Origin: Novosphingobium sp. B1
GTDB taxonomy: Bacteria; Pseudomonadota; Alphaproteobacteria; Sphingomonadales; Sphingomonadaceae
DNA length: 64,000 bases
Direction of reading: 5' to 3'
Assembly: GCF_900176395.1 (NCBI RefSeq)
Contig: NZ_FWXL01000013.1
Location: 1-64,000 of the forward strand
The notes under the pieces were generated by a model. That model was given only the letters and a program-made list of their open reading frames with translations, ran no database searches and was not told the origin of the DNA. The position numbers and the translations under genes were made by a program. Positions 42,842-52,388 of this stretch are shown here, in pieces; position 1 is the first letter of the stretch; every line of letters begins with the position of its first letter.

Positions 42842-45771
42842 GACTTGGTCACCTGAACTGCGACAAACCGTCCGACCGCGCTTGCCTGCTCGGGATCGAA
42901 GCCTGCTGCGCTGAACGGGGTGCGATTGTTTACGTAAGGCGGGTCGCGATCGAACAGGTTGGTGATGCTCAAGGCGAAGCGCGTGCCCGCCATGGCCCCG
43001 GCTTCCTCTCCGAACCGTTTGGAAAGCGTAAGGTCGACAGTCGTCCAGCTTGCAACTGACTCGACCGGTGCCACTGCAGTATTGCGATAGCCCGCCATGT
43101 GATTGACGAAGGCTGTGGCCCCGAAACCGTCCTGTTCGAACCCGGCGCGCCCGCGCAAACGATAGCGCACCGGGTTGCCGATCGTCCCCAGGGCTTGCGT
43201 GCGCGGAGCAGCCGACGTCAACTGCTGCGTCTGGTGAAACAGCCAGCTCCCCGATGCACCAAGTGAAAGCGCACCTCTGGCCGTCTCGTGGCGATAATTG
43301 AGATCAAAATCGATCCCGTCGAGATGGTTGCGTGCGAGGTTGGCGTTGCGCGCATCGATCACGTAGCGGATCGAGCCTGCAGCAATGCCGAAGGGATTGC
43401 TGAAATCGGGGCTCGCATAGAAGCTTGCCACTTGCGCTGGCGACGGATTGACCGTGATCAGCGGCTCGTAACGCGACCGCTGGGCCAGGAATGTGAAAGC
43501 ATCGACCGCGGGATTGAAGATGCGATCCTTGTAAGAAATGTCGAAGTACGTGGCGCTCATCGAAAGCCACGGGATCGCAGGCGGTTTGAAGTCAAAACCT
43601 GCCGTCCAGGTCCGCGCGCGTTCCGGTCCGATCCCCGGATCATTGCCGAACAAGGCAATGACATTGCTGCTGCCGGAGGGCGAACCGGGGTCTGTAACGG
43701 GTATCGGCACGACCTGGCTGAGCCCCGGGCCCTGGCGCACGTCGAAGAAGTCGGGTGCACGAAACGAGGTGCCATATGACCCTCGCAGCGCAAGTCCCTG
43801 CACCGGCTCCCACGTCAGTCCGGCCTTGGGATTGGTCGTCGTCCCGAAATCCGAGTAGCGCTCGATGCGTCCTGCCACCGACAGGTCGAACCGATGCACG
43901 CCTGCAATGCCCTGCCCAGGACCGACCAGCGGTGCACGAAGTTCGGCAAATCCCGCAATCACGTTGCGCGCCAATGGGTATCCATTGTCGCCACTCGCGA
44001 CAGGTACGAGCGTTGTCTCATCCGCGAGGCTGCGCGAGCCGTAGCCCTCCTCGCGATACTCTCCCCCGAATGCCAGCGTCAGCGCTCCCCCTGGAAGCGT
44101 CAGGAGCGGCCCGTCGAACTTGAGACCGGCGGTCGTCTGGCGCGCTCGCGCACTTGTCCGCGATGATCCGCGCACATAGTCGATCGTGGCTGCGCTGGTG
44201 TAAGAGCCGTCACCGAACAGATTGAAGGCCTTGGCCGGATCGGGATCTGCGAGAGCCTGCGCGAGCCGGGCGCGATTGACGAGATTGTCCCGCAGCAGCT
44301 CTTCATGCTGGACGCCATGATTGCCGTAAGCCTCGGCCCGCCATGCCCCGAAGCGTGCTTCCAGCGCACCCGCAACCGTCCAGTTGGTGACATGCGAACG
44401 ATTGACCGTGGCCCCGAGGTCGTCCCGGAAATCATAACCGACGCTTATGGGCTGCCCCGTTCCGATTGGATCGACATAGAACGGGTTGCTCACGGGCACG
44501 GTAACCTGCGATCCGAAGACGATGTAACGCTGGTCCGAGCGGCGGTCGGCCGCAAAGCCCTGAAGCCGCATCGTCAGCCACGACGACAGGTCCTGTTCTA
44601 GCGCGATAAGCCCTGCGTGACGTCGTGTGCGTGGCAGGATGTCGGTCAGGCGCCGACCGTCGCCAAGATTGCGCACTCCGGCAAGCAGATCGCCTGGCGC
44701 AAGTGCCCTGCCATCCTGTCCGGCCGGTATGCCGAAGATAGCGCCGTTGGCTGCAGTTATCGTGCCGGGGTTGGCGAAGGCCTGACGATAGTCAGGGCCC
44801 CCAAAGCGGGTAAGGTCCTCTGTTGCGTAATCACGGTCCTGGGCCCCGAGGCGGTCGCGCCGGTAGAACTCGTAAGCCGCCATCAGGATGCCGCTGTTCC
44901 AGCGCAGACCTGCCAGCTGACTTGCCTGGACCTCGCTGAAGCCGTCAGCCATGCCCACCCGAAACGATGTCTCGGCACCTTCATATCCGCGCCGCAAGCG
45001 TACGTTGACCACGCCTGCAACAGCATCGGAGCCGTAGATGGCTGACGCACCATCTGCGAGGACTTCGATGCGTTCGATGGCACTGGCCGGTATCAGTGAA
45101 ATGTCGACGATGGAGCTCGCGGCTCCCAGCGCCAGCCGATTGCCATCGACGAGCGTCAGGGTCGAGGTCGTGCCAAGGCCGCGCAGGTTGATGCTGGCAC
45201 CCGAACCGATATTGGCATTGGCATTGTTCCGCTGGGTAAAGCCGAGCGTGCCTTCATTGGGGCCTCCGCCGAAGTTTTGCGGAAGGACCGATACCAGGTC
45301 CTGCACTGTGGCCCTGCCGCTTTCCTCGATCGCCTTTCGGTCGATCGCGATCACGGCAGCGCCCGCCGGCGCCGAACCGCGAATGCGCGTGCCGGTTACC
45401 ACGATATCGTCAGCCGTGCTGTCTGCGGATGCCCCGCGCATTGGCGTTGACGATCCTTCAGAGCGGATTGCGTAGCCTTGGCTCGTCGCGATGCCCTGAA
45501 GCCCTGAGCCTTCGAGGATTTTGCCCAGCGCGCCTGCGAGAGTGTAGGTCCCCTGCACTGCAGGAGCGGTTCGGCCCGCCACAAGCTTGTCGTCTGCGAC
45601 GATGGTTGCACCGGCCTTGGCGGCAAGATCGTGGAGCGATCGCGCCATGGCCTGCGCCGGCAGGTCCAGCGCAAGGGTATCGGCCTCCTGCGCGCCCGCA
45701 GGTGCTGCCGCCACCAAAGGTGCCGCCAGCATTGCGATGACTATGGCATGCGTTGATGTCTTGAACGTCAT
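42835..45771 (-). CDS. STN-type TonB-dependent receptor/transducer of lasso locus
   Basis: 978 residues from MTFKTSTHAIVI (45,771; GGGAGGC upstream). After the signal peptide comes an STN/secretin-like signalling domain (residues 30-100, LDLPAQAMARSLHDLAAKAG; GALGKILEGSGLQG). Then follow TonB box DIVVTGTRIRG, plug and barrel ending with aromatic Trp (VQVTKSW). The STN domain touches FecR, so ligand binding would be signalled to the sigma factor. The likely ligand is the lasso peptide, perhaps a metal-bound or ferrying form. Confidence 0.93.
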   Translation of the reverse strand: MTFKTSTHAIVIAMLAAPLVAAAPAGAQEADTLALDLPAQAMARSLHDLAAKAGATIVADDKLVAGRTAPAVQGTYTLAGALGKILEGSGLQGIATSQGYAIRSEGSSTPMRGASADSTADDIVVTGTRIRGSAPAGAAVIAIDRKAIEESGRATVQDLVSVLPQNFGGGPNEGTLGFTQRNNANANIGSGASINLRGLGTTSTLTLVDGNRLALGAASSIVDISLIPASAIERIEVLADGASAIYGSDAVAGVVNVRLRRGYEGAETSFRVGMADGFSEVQASQLAGLRWNSGILMAAYEFYRRDRLGAQDRDYATEDLTRFGGPDYRQAFANPGTITAANGAIFGIPAGQDGRALAPGDLLAGVRNLGDGRRLTDILPRTRRHAGLIALEQDLSSWLTMRLQGFAADRRSDQRYIVFGSQVTVPVSNPFYVDPIGTGQPISVGYDFRDDLGATVNRSHVTNWTVAGALEARFGAWRAEAYGNHGVQHEELLRDNLVNRARLAQALADPDPAKAFNLFGDGSYTSAATIDYVRGSSRTSARARQTTAGLKFDGPLLTLPGGALTLAFGGEYREEGYGSRSLADETTLVPVASGDNGYPLARNVIAGFAELRAPLVGPGQGIAGVHRFDLSVAGRIERYSDFGTTTNPKAGLTWEPVQGLALRGSYGTSFRAPDFFDVRQGPGLSQVVPIPVTDPGSPSGSSNVIALFGNDPGIGPERARTWTAGFDFKPPAIPWLSMSATYFDISYKDRIFNPAVDAFTFLAQRSRYEPLITVNPSPAQVASFYASPDFSNPFGIAAGSIRYVIDARNANLARNHLDGIDFDLNYRHETARGALSLGASGSWLFHQTQQLTSAAPRTQALGTIGNPVRYRLRGRAGFEQDGFGATAFVNHMAGYRNTAVAPVESVASWTTVDLTLSKRFGEEAGAMAGTRFALSITNLFDRDPPYVNNRTPFSAAGFDPEQASAVGRFVAVQVTKSW

Positions 45772-46057
45772 GATTGCCTCCCTCGCGTCCATCTCAGGGG
45801 ACGCGCATCGGTTGGGACGACGTCGCGCGAAAACACCCGCCAGAATTCTTTTCGGCGGGCATCGTCGCGGACGGCCCGCAGCCGGTCAGCCGGTCACCCC
45901 GTGGTTGTGGAGATCATGCCGAGCCGTCAGCGCGCACCGATCCACCGCCTCCTATCCTCTGTCCGGGAAGCGAATGAGGTCTCTTGCATCCAGAAGATGC
46001 CGCTGGTCGGACGGCACGCGGATCATTCATACTGTCCGCGAGGGAGGGCAGGAAGCT
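45772..46057. other. Non-coding region between FecR and TonB receptor genes
   Basis: 286 bp without a supported gene. It should carry the promoter of the receptor/isopeptidase unit, probably read by the adjacent ECF sigma factor. I could not pick out a -35/-10 pair with confidence. Confidence 0.4.
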
Positions 46058-47020
46058 TCAGGCCGTGTCGATCACCAGCATGCCGGGGTGCTGCGTCACC
46101 CTGATTCCGCCCAGGGCCTCGAGAATGCTCGCAAAGCCTACCGGATCGTCGAGGCGGATGGCACCTGCCAGAGTCCTGTTGGCCAGTGCAGGACTTGCGA
46201 GGCGAAGCTGAACAGCATTGCGCGCGTTGAGCAGGCTGACCGCCTCTCCCAGGGATATGCGGTCACCGGTTGTCATTGGAGGTTGTGCAGAAGAGCTTCG
46301 CTCGGAGCGATGCTCGGTCCCGGATGGCCCGGCTTCGATCATGTGCGCCCCGCGACCAAGGGTGTGCCGAGCGCCATCGGTGTTCTGCACCTGCACTTGG
46401 CCATCTACGACCTCGACGCGCAGACCATTTGCGGCGAGCGCAATATCCACCGTGCCTGCAGCACTGTCGATCCTGGTGCCTGCACTCATGATCTGCATCG
46501 CATCCGTGCCGCGCCGGGCCACACGGATACGAACGCGACCGGCATCAATCGTAACCAGGCGGTTAGCGGGAGTGATGTTGGTTCGTGCCTTGCTTGGCCC
46601 GTTGAGTGTCAGGGAGCTTCCATCGACAAGCTGCCATGTCCGTGTTTCACCTGTGGCCGTAGTGTATGTCCTGGCCTCAACGGTGGTTCCAACGCCGATT
46701 ACCGGGTGGTCCCCTGAAAACCGCATTGTCAGCAATCCCATGCCAAGCAACAGGCACGCGCCGACGGCGGCGAGCTGTGTGCTGCGTTGCAGGTGCAACG
46801 GTGCACGGGTCAGCTTGCGCTGCTGGCCAAGGGGGCTCTGATCGAGCGCCAGGCTATCGCGCCACGCGCGCTCCACTTCGGCATACGCGAGACGATGTCG
46901 CAGATCGCTGGCAAGCCAGGTCTGAAAGCCGGGCGCACGCGCTTGACCGGCGTTCTCGTTGCGCGCCAGCCACTCAGCCGCTTCATCGCGGATCTTGCCG
47001 GGAATGGGTTGCCTCGTCAC
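46058..47020 (-). CDS. FecR-family anti-sigma/sigma regulator
   Basis: 320 residues. A short cytoplasmic DUF4880-type N-terminus (EAAEWLARNENAGQARAPGF) precedes one membrane helix (LAAVGACLLLGMGLLTM, about residues 82-98). A periplasmic FecR domain follows (TATGETRTWQLVDGSSLTLN; RRVRIRVARRG-type strands), then a C-terminal STN-like segment that meets the receptor. It relays the receptor signal to the sigma factor encoded 6 bp upstream. Confidence 0.92.
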   Translation of the reverse strand: MTRQPIPGKIRDEAAEWLARNENAGQARAPGFQTWLASDLRHRLAYAEVERAWRDSLALDQSPLGQQRKLTRAPLHLQRSTQLAAVGACLLLGMGLLTMRFSGDHPVIGVGTTVEARTYTTATGETRTWQLVDGSSLTLNGPSKARTNITPANRLVTIDAGRVRIRVARRGTDAMQIMSAGTRIDSAAGTVDIALAANGLRVEVVDGQVQVQNTDGARHTLGRGAHMIEAGPSGTEHRSERSSSAQPPMTTGDRISLGEAVSLLNARNAVQLRLASPALANRTLAGAIRLDDPVGFASILEALGGIRVTQHPGMLVIDTA

Positions 47021-47026
47021 CCGCGG

Positions 47027-47689
47027 TCAATCCTCGGCGAGATGCCGCGCCAGGGCCTTGAGCGCCCTGCTCATCTGTTTCTCCACGCCCCGCACGCTCA
47101 ACCCCGTCTGTTCAGCGATCTCGGCATAGCTATAGCCATCGAGCCGACGGGCAAGGAAGATGTTTCGCGTGAGCGGCTTGAGACGGAAAAGTGCCTGTTC
47201 TAGTCGGGCAAGGCGATCGCGCGCTTCGAGTTGTGCCTGCAGATCGCATCCTGGATGAATGTCCTCGAACGGCTCGTGGCTGTAACGGTGCTGGCGCAAC
47301 TCCTGCCTGATCAGGTCCTTGCGCGCGTTGTCTGCCGCAACCCGCACATAGCCGGAGAGGTTCTCGATCTGACGCTGGCGGCTTGTCATCAGGCGCACGA
47401 ACACCTGCTGGACGAGATCCTCCGCTTGGGTCAATCCGGTCTTGCGAGCAAGCTTGCGCAGCAGCGAGGGGCGGGAACGGCGGAACTCAGCCTCGATCGC
47501 CGCCACGTCGTGTGGAAGCGCTTGTTCGGTGTTCTGGCCATGGCTGTCATGACCTGCCTGTGCTGCAAGAGGTTTCGTCAATCGCCAAGCCCCAGCCCGC
47601 GAGGCATTCCGGTGGTTGGCCGGATCCTGAGAACACGTCTGGAGACATGCGCCTTTGCCTTTGGCCCCGAAGGACTTGGACATGGACAA
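47027..47689 (-). CDS. FecI-like ECF sigma factor
   Basis: Up to 220 residues; the true start may be further in because the first 50 residues are not sigma-like. Region 2 is visible as LTQAEDLVQQVFVRLM and region 4 as LKPLTRNIFLARRLDGYSYA then GLSVRGVEKQMSRALKAL, both typical of the FecI group. Together with FecR and the STN receptor it forms a cell-surface signalling system for the lasso locus. Confidence 0.9.
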   Translation of the reverse strand: MSMSKSFGAKGKGACLQTCSQDPANHRNASRAGAWRLTKPLAAQAGHDSHGQNTEQALPHDVAAIEAEFRRSRPSLLRKLARKTGLTQAEDLVQQVFVRLMTSRQRQIENLSGYVRVAADNARKDLIRQELRQHRYSHEPFEDIHPGCDLQAQLEARDRLARLEQALFRLKPLTRNIFLARRLDGYSYAEIAEQTGLSVRGVEKQMSRALKALARHLAED

Positions 47690-48156
47690 GGGCGATCCGG
47701 CCGCACGCGACGGCAGAAACGGGAAAGCTACCAGAGCAAGGTTCTCAGGCCTCGACGCAGCAAATCTTTGCTACGCCATTGAAAACTATGACAGTGCGGT
47801 TTCGATTGCAACGACAAAGCTTCTCTTGAGATGACATTGGATACGGTAGCGTTGCGCCCCCCAGCGGTGTCGCCGTTGGACGAAATCGGCTGCAAACTCT
47901 TTTGGCAGGGTTAGTGACGGAAGTGCGTGGACGATGTTGTTGACGTTGCCGCAACAACAATCGCTAATTGTCGGAGGGCCGATAGCGTGACGCCCCTTTG
48001 TCGCAGCGGTCTTGGCGCAATCTCTCTAACCGAAACCAAGGCCAGATCAGTTTGCGACTGTCCATCTGGCTCCTGCGTCTTACATTCCACGCCTAAGCCG
48101 GATAGATGCCCACAGAGCGTTCGATTGGTACACGCGGACACTAGGGTTTGGTTTGC
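47690..48156. other. Non-coding gap between lasso locus and DUF5818-like gene
   Basis: 467 bp with no convincing gene, RNA gene or mobile-element end. Its AT content is higher than that of neighbouring coding DNA. Confidence 0.4.
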
Positions 48157-48408
48157 ATGGACGTAGTGCGCAAGCGCCCACTCGCGCGCCGGGAGAGTAA
48201 GGTGACACGACGGCTTAGAGCATCAGGAATTTTGCTAGAGAGTCGTCGTGGCTGGCTATTGAAGACGGACGACGATGCCATCTGGGTCCTAGATCACGAG
48301 CACGAACAGGACTTCGCAGCAAATCTTAGGGTGATCGTCGAAGGGCAGATCTTCGGTCTAGATCGCTTGCGCGTTGATTGGATCGGCCCGCAAGAAGAAG
48401 TTTCCTGA
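48157..48408 (+). CDS. DUF5818-like small protein
   Basis: 83 residues from ATG 48,157. The frame includes a short OB-like pattern (GWLLKTDDDAIWVLDHEHEQ; LRVIVEGQIFGLDRLRVDW) that matches my memory of DUF5818, small proteins common in sphingomonads, with the characteristic FDRLRVDWIG-like end. The function is unknown. It lies between the lasso locus and the integrase. Confidence 0.6.
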   Translation: MDVVRKRPLARRESKVTRRLRASGILLESRRGWLLKTDDDAIWVLDHEHEQDFAANLRVIVEGQIFGLDRLRVDWIGPQEEVS

Positions 48409-48482
48409 CCTGCAGGCCTACGCGCTAAAAAAAACAGCGCTTTAGACAATACGCACCAAACGCCATCCAGGTCGCACATTTG

Positions 48483-49772
48483 TCACCGAGATGGATATGC
48501 GAGCAACTTCGAAGGATGACAAAAATCGTTAATGAGCATTTCTGACCATGCTTCGGCAATCTCTCGTCGCCTGCTCAGATACCCGGCTCGGTTATAGACA
48601 CTTTCGGAGCCGGACACACCGTCCGGCACATGAGCAAGCATGAGATCGATGACATGTCGATCGGCAGGCGTACCGTTCCTCTCTGCCCATTCGTTCATGA
48701 TGGTCGAGAAGGATGCGCGCCATCCGTGCGGCACGTGGCGGCCTTGGTACCCGCAGCGATTGTAGAAGTAGCTGAGGGTGTTTTCACTCATAGGTTTTCG
48801 GGTATTCCGGTTGGTCGGAAAAACCAGTGGTCCGTCACCCGAAACAGAATGAGCTGCCTGAAGGACCGCTACCGCTGCTTTTCCGAGAGGAACGATATGG
48901 TCATATGCCATGTCCCCCTTTAGCTCGGTAACCAGCTTCATCCGTGCTGCCGGGACGCGCCAAATTGCGTCCGGGTGAACTGTCTCTGCATCGTACCAGT
49001 CAATGCCTTCAAGCTCGGACCAAGGCATGCTGCGGATCATGCCAGGTCTTTGCGCCGTGAGGGCAAGAAAGCGCGATGCGAGCTTCGTGAGCGCCGAGGC
49101 AGGCTCTACCTCTGTCTTACGGATCATATCATGAAGCTCGGCGAGAGTTAAGAGAGCAGGCCGCTTCCGCGATCGTGGCACTGGCTTCAACGCTTTGGCA
49201 ACAATCGCGGCCGGGTCGCGATTGGAGGCTCCCTCCGCAATCGAGTGAACGAAAACAGCGGACATGCGCTGCCTCACGCGATGTGCAGTCTCGATTGCGC
49301 CACGCTTTTCAATTTTTCGAAGTACTGCGAGTACAAGCGGTTCATCGATCTGCGTGACGGGTACATTGCCGAGCCACGGGAACACCTCCTTTTCAAGGCT
49401 GGTGATGACATCCTTGGCATGTACTGCTGTCCAGCGCTTCTCCTGCAACCCAAACCACGTTCGGGCCATCGCCTCAAATGTGTTCGCCGCTGCTGCCGCA
49501 TTTCGAAGAGCTTGCTTTTTCGCTTCCAGACCCGGGTCTCTGCCTTCTCTGAGAAGCTTTCTAGCGTCAGCTTTGCGATCTCGCGCCTGGGCTAAAGTGA
49601 CCTCTGGATAAGGGCCAAATACCAATCGCCGCTCTTTGCCCGCAAAACGATACTTCAAACGCCAACTTTTGTGGCCCGATTTCGATACGAAAAGGTAGAG
49701 CCCCTCCGAATCCGCAAGCTTGTAATCACGGTCTTTAGGCTTCGCGTTGCGAACTGCCATATCGTTGAGCAT
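48483..49772 (-). CDS. P4-type tyrosine integrase
   Basis: 429 residues from MLNDMAVRNAKPKDRDYKL (49,772). The Arm-DNA-binding DUF4102 domain is N-terminal (YLFVSKSGHKSWRLKYRFAG); then come the core-binding and catalytic domains. Catalytic residues: Arg in LALTAQRPGMIRSM, His-x-x-Arg in PHGWRASFST and the nucleophile Tyr in SESVYNRAGYL. Such integrases insert islands at the 3' end of tRNA genes, and a tRNA-Ser lies 156 bp away. It appears intact. Confidence 0.95.
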   Translation of the reverse strand: MLNDMAVRNAKPKDRDYKLADSEGLYLFVSKSGHKSWRLKYRFAGKERRLVFGPYPEVTLAQARDRKADARKLLREGRDPGLEAKKQALRNAAAAANTFEAMARTWFGLQEKRWTAVHAKDVITSLEKEVFPWLGNVPVTQIDEPLVLAVLRKIEKRGAIETAHRVRQRMSAVFVHSIAEGASNRDPAAIVAKALKPVPRSRKRPALLTLAELHDMIRKTEVEPASALTKLASRFLALTAQRPGMIRSMPWSELEGIDWYDAETVHPDAIWRVPAARMKLVTELKGDMAYDHIVPLGKAAVAVLQAAHSVSGDGPLVFPTNRNTRKPMSENTLSYFYNRCGYQGRHVPHGWRASFSTIMNEWAERNGTPADRHVIDLMLAHVPDGVSGSESVYNRAGYLSRRREIAEAWSEMLINDFCHPSKLLAYPSR

Positions 49773-50018
<246 letters not shown>

Positions 50019-50197
50019 ATGGTGCCAATTCTGGGAGGCCACAAGGGCTTGTCCCGGTCGAGGAAGCGCGCCGTTAGCGCATGGCTTCGGGCTTGCCAAG
50101 AGAAAAGCGGAAAGGTTTTTTCCACAGGCAGTGCAGGAAACACCCTTTCTTCGCGCCCCGCTTGTTTGCACCGCAGCGAAACCCTATATCCAGACGC

Positions 50198-50578
50198 ATG
50201 GATCGAGCGAGTTTCTTTTCGCCTCAGGCTGGACGCGATGTCACAGCCCCACCCGTATCTACCGCGCGTTTCTCGATCGGTGATGTCGTGAGGCATCGCA
50301 TGTTCGGATTTCGTGGCGTGATCTTCGATATCGACCCGGTCTTCGCCAACAGCGAAGAATGGTACGAATCCATCCCCGAACATGTCCGCCCTGCCCGTGA
50401 CCAGCCGTTCTACCATCTTCTCGCCGAGAATGATGAAAGCAGTTACGTTGCCTACGTCAGCCAGCAGAACCTGCAGCACGATGCCGAAGCCGGGCCGGTT
50501 GACCATCCCTCGCTTGACGAGATGTTCGAGGGCTTCCGCAACGGTCGTTACCGGTTGCGACGCAGCCTTTCGCACTGA
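50198..50578 (+). CDS. hspQ: Heat shock protein HspQ
   Basis: 126 residues from ATG 50,198. The conserved HspQ/YccV core is present (FSIGDVVRHRMFGFRGVIFD, then DPVFANSEEWYESIP and FYHLLAENDESSYVAYVSQQ). In E. coli HspQ binds hemimethylated oriC DNA and stimulates Lon. This copy has an N-terminal extension of about 20 residues. It converges with the ABC permease gene; a hairpin at 50,592-50,616 lies between them. Confidence 0.9.
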   Translation: MDRASFFSPQAGRDVTAPPVSTARFSIGDVVRHRMFGFRGVIFDIDPVFANSEEWYESIPEHVRPARDQPFYHLLAENDESSYVAYVSQQNLQHDAEAGPVDHPSLDEMFEGFRNGRYRLRRSLSH

Positions 50579-50627
50579 TCTTCGCCAACATGGGCAGGCG
50601 GCATCTGCCGTTGCCCACGCCGCAAAG

Positions 50628-51512
50628 TCAGTTCTTCAGCTTCCAGCCTGACCGCAGTACGGCATAGAGCGCGGCGGCGATCGCAAGATTGAGCAATCCA
50701 AGTCCGATGGCTCCGTGCAACACGGCCTGGTTGGTATCGCCAATGTCGCTTTGCCCCAGAAATCCGAAGCGAAAGCCCGAAATCACATAGAAGATCGGAT
50801 TGAGGCGGCTGACAGCCTGGAACGCGGGCGCAAGGTTGTCGATGACGTAGAAGGTTCCCGAGAGCATCGACAGGGGCGTGATCACGAAGTTCGTCACCGC
50901 TGCGTTGTGGTCGAACTTTTCTGCCCAGATCGAGGTCAGCACGCCGATCAGAGCGAGCAGAATGGAACCCATCAATCCGAACCACACCACAGCCCAAGGG
51001 TGGGCCACGGCCAGCGAGACATCGGGCCACAGCAACATGGCCCACGCAACTGCCAACCCTACCAGCACCGCCCGCGTCACGGCCGCGCCCACAAGTGCGG
51101 CCATCAGTTCACCGGTCGAGATCGGCGGCATCAGGTAGTCGACGATAGTCCCCTGGATCTTGCCACCAAGCAGGCTGAAGCTCGAATTGGCAAAGGCATT
51201 GTTGATCATGCCCATCGCGATCAGGCCTGGCGCGACGAAACTTGCAAAGTTGACGCCGAGCACGATTCGCTGTCCGTTGGCACCTCCGCCAAGGGCAAGC
51301 GTGAAAATCATCAGATACAGCAGCGTGGTGACTGCTGGTGCCCAGATCGTCTGGGTCTGCACCTTGAAGAAACGTCGGACCTCCTTCATATAGAGGGTCC
51401 ACAAGCCCAGCCTGTTGAAGCCGCTGAACATCGGCTGCCCGGGCGGGGTAAAGGTTCCGGCGTTGCGGGTATTTGCCCCGTCACGGGGTCGCTGTTGATC
51501 GGCCATGGTCAT
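50628..51512 (-). CDS. ABC-2 type transporter permease
   Basis: About 294 residues from MTMADQQRPR (51,512). Six predicted membrane helices and the ABC-2 signature are seen (TIWAPAVTTLLYLMIFTLAL; IQGTIVDYLMPPISTGELM; VTNFVITPLSMLSGTFYVID). The ATPase partner is not next to it. Such permeases export polysaccharides, lipids or drugs. The substrate is unknown. Confidence 0.9.
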   Translation of the reverse strand: MTMADQQRPRDGANTRNAGTFTPPGQPMFSGFNRLGLWTLYMKEVRRFFKVQTQTIWAPAVTTLLYLMIFTLALGGGANGQRIVLGVNFASFVAPGLIAMGMINNAFANSSFSLLGGKIQGTIVDYLMPPISTGELMAALVGAAVTRAVLVGLAVAWAMLLWPDVSLAVAHPWAVVWFGLMGSILLALIGVLTSIWAEKFDHNAAVTNFVITPLSMLSGTFYVIDNLAPAFQAVSRLNPIFYVISGFRFGFLGQSDIGDTNQAVLHGAIGLGLLNLAIAAALYAVLRSGWKLKN

Positions 51513-51586
51513 CGCGGTATCGCGCGGGCACGTCGAAGGCAAGGATATGAACGGCCCTAGACCGGCCTTGAAGGACAAGATTAGGC

Positions 51587-52297
51587 ATGAGTTGGACGGA
51601 AGACCGGATCGAGAAGCTGACCAAGATGTGGGAAGGCGGCTCTACCGCTAGCCAGATCGCCGAGGAACTTGGCGGTGTCAGCCGCAACGCGGTGATCGGC
51701 AAAGCCCATCGCCTTGGGCTCAAGGCGCGGCCCTCCCCCGTAAAGGCCAACGACAAGACCGAAACGCCGGCTCCTGCCGCTGCTGCACCACGCACCGCGA
51801 AGGTTGCCGCACCCGCGCCCGAACCGAAGGTGGCAACACCCCGCCCTGCCCCGGCCGCGCCGGCCGCAGTCGCGGCGGCGCCCGCACCCGTCCGTGCGCC
51901 TGCGCCAGCCCCTGCTGCAGATGCGGCGCAGGGTTCGGATACGCCTCCTGCAGCGCCACAGCCACGTATCGTCTCGGTTGGCCCCGGCGGCTTTCTTCGT
52001 CAGGGCCCTGGCGATCAGCAGGCACCCATTCCACCCGCACCGCCCCGCCGCCTCGTGCCGGCCCGTCCCAGCCCGGAAATCGCGGACAAGACGAGCCTGC
52101 TCGATCTCAGCGACCGTATCTGCCGCTGGCCGATGGGCCATCCGGGTGAGCCCGACTTCCATTTCTGCGGCGACAAGGTGAACCCTGGCTTTCCCTATTG
52201 CGTAGAGCACTGCGGCCGTGCCTATCAGGCGCAGTTGCCGCGCGGCCATCGCCGCCCACCGCCCCCGATGCCGTTCGGCGGTCCTCGCGTCCGTTAA
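51587..52297 (+). CDS. gcrA: GcrA cell-cycle regulator
   Basis: 236 residues. The N-terminal HTH begins MSWTEDRIEKLTKMW, then SQIAEELGGVSRNAVIGKAH, identical in pattern to Caulobacter GcrA. It is followed by a long Ala/Pro-rich linker (residues 50-150) and the C-terminal Cys/His region CRWPMGHPGEPDFHFCGDKV. GcrA binds sigma70 and activates promoters methylated at GANTC sites. The linker is longer than in Caulobacter. A terminator follows at 52,344. Confidence 0.95.
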   Translation: MSWTEDRIEKLTKMWEGGSTASQIAEELGGVSRNAVIGKAHRLGLKARPSPVKANDKTETPAPAAAAPRTAKVAAPAPEPKVATPRPAPAAPAAVAAAPAPVRAPAPAPAADAAQGSDTPPAAPQPRIVSVGPGGFLRQGPGDQQAPIPPAPPRRLVPARPSPEIADKTSLLDLSDRICRWPMGHPGEPDFHFCGDKVNPGFPYCVEHCGRAYQAQLPRGHRRPPPPMPFGGPRVR

Positions 52298-52343
52298 GCG
52301 GCGCGACGGGATCAGGAAGAACCCGTAGTCCAGCTTTTCTGCA

Positions 52344-52374
52344 AACCCGCGTGGTTAACACCGCGCGGGTTTTG
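52344..52374 (+). terminator. Rho-independent terminator after gcrA
   Basis: The stem AACCCGCG (52344-52351) pairs with CGCGGGTT (52364-52371) and is followed by TTTG. It ends just before the diguanylate cyclase start. Confidence 0.8.
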
Positions 52375-52388
52375 CCGTTCTTGACGGC

